Made by a program: the position numbers and the translations under genes
Source: Methanosphaera sp. rholeuAM74
Lineage (GTDB): Archaea; Methanobacteriota; Methanobacteria; Methanobacteriales; Methanobacteriaceae
Assembly: GCA_003266075.1 (NCBI GenBank)
Contig: MUZZ01000192.1
Location: 1-5,383 of the forward strand
DNA: 5,383 nucleotides
Direction: 5' to 3'
In this document: positions 4,758 through 5,383 of the stretch, in pieces
Position numbering within the stretch: position 1 is the first letter of the stretch
Layout: each line of letters begins with the position of its first letter
The notes under the pieces: generated by a model
What the model was told of the DNA's origin: nothing
The model's input: only the letters and a program-made list of their open reading frames with translations
Database searches by the model: none

Positions 4758-5383
4758 TTGTATTCAATTAAGTCTAGTGAGGATTTTAAAGAGTTAAGTC
4801 CTTTCATCATAATTGGTGCTGGAGGTGGAGGAGAGAAATTATCAAACTTTTCTGGAGTAGAAACTGCAGGTTTTGTTGATGACTCCCCACAAAAACAGGG
4901 AAAAGAGTTCTGTGGACACATAGTATCATCCAACTTAAAGGATTTAGTCGATGAAACTGACGCCAAAACTGTTGCTATAATGTTACCCATAGGGGCAGAA
5001 GGTACAGCACTAAAGTACGCGGTACAAGCTATTGATTTAGGTTTAAACGTATTATCTTCATTTAGATCATTACCTTTGGAAGACAATCCTTCATTGATTA
5101 AGTTCGCAAATCAAAAAGGAGTTCAAATCAAGCAGATTAGTTCAAGACTTGATAATGTTGAAAAAGTTATGGGTGTTGCTCCAGATAAATGTACTGAAGT
5201 TCTTCCTAAAATAACATATTATCATAAAAAGCCAGTCATATTTGTTGGAGGTACATCACAGGAATGTGGAAAACGTACAACAACAAGAAAACTAGGTGAA
5301 ATGGCTAAACAGATGGGATTGAAATCCGTGATAATATCAACTGATGAAATGGGTCTTGAAAAACCTACAGATATTAACTTTAG
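4758..5383 (+). CDS. DUF1611-family P-loop protein, N-terminal part
   Basis: The first 208 codons are present; the gene runs off the window without a stop. Residues about 15-135 form a Rossmann-like domain: IIIGAGGGGEKL (17-28), GFVDD (38-42), IMLPIGAEG (74-82), and LGLNVLSSFRSLPLEDNPSL (94-113), which parallels the DUF1611 N-terminal pattern of a glycine-rich loop and a segment like GLHxxLxDDPEL. After a linker, residues 159-208 begin a P-loop domain: VIFVGGTSQECGKRTTT (160-176) is a Walker A-like loop with Lys172, followed by VIISTDEMGL (191-200), matching the family's GTDCSVGKxTT and ATGQTGI segments. The protein probably binds a nucleotide in the cytosol. Some bacterial DUF1611 proteins (DgcN) act in D-glutamate metabolism by N-acetylation; whether that holds for archaeal members is unknown. 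The start is TTG behind a strong ribosome-binding site. The DUF1611 assignment is from remembered motifs and fairly firm; the reaction is open. Confidence 0.85.
   Translation, partial: MYSIKSSEDFKELSPFIIIGAGGGGEKLSNFSGVETAGFVDDSPQKQGKEFCGHIVSSNLKDLVDETDAKTVAIMLPIGAEGTALKYAVQAIDLGLNVLSSFRSLPLEDNPSLIKFANQKGVQIKQISSRLDNVEKVMGVAPDKCTEVLPKITYYHKKPVIFVGGTSQECGKRTTTRKLGEMAKQMGLKSVIISTDEMGLEKPTDINF

Noticed and set aside
4739..5086. A 115-residue open frame on the minus strand at the right end.
   Set aside because: It lies antisense to the DUF1611 gene, which has recognisable motifs and a strong ribosome-binding site; the minus frame shows no family features.

Overview
The window looks like chromosomal DNA of a methanogenic archaeon of the order Methanobacteriales, most plausibly Methanosphaera. 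This is an inference from the sequence, not a database match. The supports are: very AT-rich intergenic DNA with TATA-like boxes and oligo-T ends but no bacterial -35/-10 pattern; Shine-Dalgarno sites resembling the archaeal GGAGGTGAT core; and a large secreted Asn/Thr-rich beta-helix surface protein of the kind expanded in gut Methanosphaera and Methanobrevibacter.

Layout, left to right. (1) 1-150 is an AT-rich leader with a TATA-like box, a small palindrome and a hairpin. (2) 151-1152 (+) encodes a two-SIS-domain phosphosugar isomerase/deaminase: the isomerase half of a GlmS-like enzyme without the glutaminase half, with a C-terminal half closer to FrlB. (3) 1153-1448 is a convergent intergenic stretch. 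It carries a possible mobile-element relic (partly matching inverted ends around a 64-codon open frame) and a ten-base oligo-T that probably ends the surface-protein transcript. (4) 1449-3746 (-) encodes a 765-residue secreted adhesin-like protein: signal peptide, parallel beta-helix with GGAI/FxxN repeats, then three Ig-like modules. (5) 3747-4074 is a 328-bp AT-rich divergent promoter region. (6) 4075-4623 (+) encodes a small divergent protein whose N-terminal half resembles the plasmid pRiA4b ORF-3 family. (7) 4758 to the window end (+) is the first 208 codons of a DUF1611-type protein with a Rossmann-like N-terminal domain and a P-loop; it starts with TTG behind a strong ribosome-binding site.

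The genes do not form an obvious operon or joint pathway. The SIS gene and the adhesin gene converge. The adhesin gene and the pRiA4b-like gene diverge. The last two genes are co-directional but separated by about 130 bp that holds its own promoter-like and repeat elements. I see no rRNA, tRNA, CRISPR array or intact insertion sequence, and no convincing multi-gene novel system. The most unusual items are the degenerate pRiA4b-like protein, the stand-alone FrlB-like SIS enzyme in a methanogen, and the possible element relic.
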